Positions 63,097 through 64,000 of a stretch of 64,000 bases of DNA are shown here, in pieces (the first letter of the stretch is position 1; every line of letters begins with the position of its first letter). The notes beneath the pieces are model-generated. The model made no database searches, had not been told where the DNA came from, and saw nothing but the letters and a program-made list of their open reading frames with translations. The translations under genes and the position numbers were made by a program. Location: the NCBI RefSeq assembly GCF_002117105.1, contig NZ_CP019343.1, positions 3,348,001 to 3,412,000 of the forward strand, read 5' to 3'. Source of the stretch: Oceanicoccus sagamiensis. GTDB lineage: Bacteria; Pseudomonadota; Gammaproteobacteria; Pseudomonadales; Dasaniaceae.

Positions 63097-64000
63097 ATGC
63101 AAGTGAAACGTTTTGTCGCAGCCAATATGCGTCTGGCGCTGAATATGGTGCGGGAAGAAATGGGCCCTGAAGCCGTGATCTTATCCAATAAACGGGTGCC
63201 GGATGGGGTGGAAATTTTAACCGCTATTGACTCTGCGGATATCGCTCCCTCGCAGTCGTCAGAGTCAGCCACTGCTGCCAATCCTTTTCAGCAAGCGCAG
63301 GACTATCGGCCACAACAAGCTAAGCCGACAGAGCAAAAACCCAGCAAGTTAGAGATTGAAGTCGAGCGTATGCAAAACGAAGCCAAGGCGCGGGCAGAAG
63401 CTTTAGCGGCAACCTTGTCGGAGAAAAACCGTGAGATGCTAGCGCAGGCGATTAACACCGATCAAATTCCAGAGGCTGCACTTGATGAGGTCGGCCAGAC
63501 GAGTGAGTCATCTTCGTTTGAGCAAATGATGTCGCAGGCGGTGGACGAACAAATTAAAACCCCTGAAGAAACCGCCCAGCCAAATTTCTCGCAAGCCTCC
63601 TCGGTCAATACGGCTGAGCAAGATCCACAGTTGGTGCAGATGCGTCAGGAACTGCAGTCCATGCGCGACCTGTTGGAACAGCAATTATCCTCTATGGCCT
63701 GGGGGCAGTTTAATCAGCAAAATCCGCAGCAGGCGAGTTTGTGGAAACGCTTAAAACGTATGGGGGTTGGCGCTGTGCTCGCCGATCAATTACTGGCCAA
63801 GCAGACCCGTATTGGCAGCGAGGGTGATAGCGGCGGTGTCTGGCAGTCGATGATGACCGACCTGTGCCAGCAACTACCCACGGTAGATAATGACTTAATC
63901 AGCGACGGCGGTGTTTTTGCCTTTGTTGGGCCGACAGGTGCCGGTAAAACCACCACCATTGGTAAACTGGCCGCCCGGTATGTGCTGGAAAACGGGGCTG
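63097..64000 (+). CDS. flhF: Flagellar GTPase FlhF, N-terminal part (cut by window edge)
   Basis: SRP-type GTPase that sets the site and number of polar flagella. The start ATG 63097 gives MQVKRFVAANMRLALNMVRE, the conserved FlhF N-terminus. About 301 residues are present: a long acidic, Gln-rich variable part with a coiled coil (QLVQMRQELQSMRDLLEQQL), then the G domain reaching its P-loop GPTGAGKTTTIGKL at about 278. The rest lies beyond the right edge. FlhF suggests polar flagellation. Confidence 0.93.
   Translation, partial: MQVKRFVAANMRLALNMVREEMGPEAVILSNKRVPDGVEILTAIDSADIAPSQSSESATAANPFQQAQDYRPQQAKPTEQKPSKLEIEVERMQNEAKARAEALAATLSEKNREMLAQAINTDQIPEAALDEVGQTSESSSFEQMMSQAVDEQIKTPEETAQPNFSQASSVNTAEQDPQLVQMRQELQSMRDLLEQQLSSMAWGQFNQQNPQQASLWKRLKRMGVGAVLADQLLAKQTRIGSEGDSGGVWQSMMTDLCQQLPTVDNDLISDGGVFAFVGPTGAGKTTTIGKLAARYVLENGA

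Noticed and set aside
1-64000. tRNA, rRNA, CRISPR arrays, prophage or complete insertion sequences
   Set aside because: No TPsiC-type GTTCRAATC arm with acceptor pairing, no evenly spaced direct repeats, and no transposase or phage gene was seen; XerD is the housekeeping recombinase.

Overview
The window looks like a chromosomal segment of a free-living, motile, aerobic gammaproteobacterium, most likely a marine member of the Cellvibrionales/Pseudomonadales side of the class. Three things point there: gene neighbourhoods typical of that group (pepA-holC-orf-valS divergent from lptFG; ffh, then rpsP-rimM-trmD-rplS; hom-thrC-recJ), a sigma-54 style flagellar cluster carrying an HptB/HsbR/HsbA module, and an intergenic REP-like repeat family. 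The genus is inference. Base composition is near balanced by eye and shows no obvious foreign block.

Layout. 1-5.5 kb: valS (partial), a small acidic protein, holC and pepA on the minus strand, divergent from the lipopolysaccharide exporter genes lptF-lptG. 5.5-10.4 kb: small proteins (RDD membrane protein, two lineage-specific proteins, SOUL heme-binding protein, BolA, a GlcG-like protein, a secreted protein with a VPxPA-CTERM sorting tail). 10.4-21.8 kb: mltF, purL, secD-secF, a CNNM/CorB-type membrane protein, and ypjD. 21.8-33.5 kb: ffh, the rpsP-rimM-trmD-rplS operon, xerD, dsbC, hom-thrC, recJ and an lpxO-like lipid A hydroxylase. 33.6-39.5 kb: mdh, then an accessory catabolic stretch (dioxygenase, FAD-linked oxidoreductase, thioesterase) with at least two deletion scars, then ttcA. 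39.8-44.2 kb: a membrane GGDEF-EAL protein and a TPR-sulfotransferase. 44.4-64.0 kb: one flagellar cluster, fliEFGHIJ, hsbA-hsbR-hptB, fliKLMNOPQR, flhB, flhA and flhF (cut by the right edge), with sigma-54 promoters visible before fliL, flhB and flhA.

Functionally the flagellar block is almost self-contained: basal body and export genes are in assembly-related order, and the phosphorelay module sits between fliJ and fliK, where it can couple sensory input to FlgM and c-di-GMP output. LptF/LptG and LpxO act on the outer membrane, SecD/SecF, Ffh and DsbC on protein export and folding, and RimM, TrmD, RplS, RpsP and TtcA on translation.

The most unusual material is non-coding. (1) A REP-like family of about 72 bp inverted pairs occurs at about nine places, including inside operons. 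(2) A second palindromic family (107-141 bp) keeps its stems paired while the stem sequence differs between copies. (3) Both families are nested in a ~550 bp composite palindrome at 20416-20965. Separately, four single-base losses in G/C runs break secD (twice), fliE and the gene after holC; since SecD is normally needed for efficient growth, these look like sequencing errors. Two larger deletions, an acnX-type/lysR fusion scar and a gutted beta-keto acid cleavage enzyme gene, look like real decay or misassembly of a catabolic locus.
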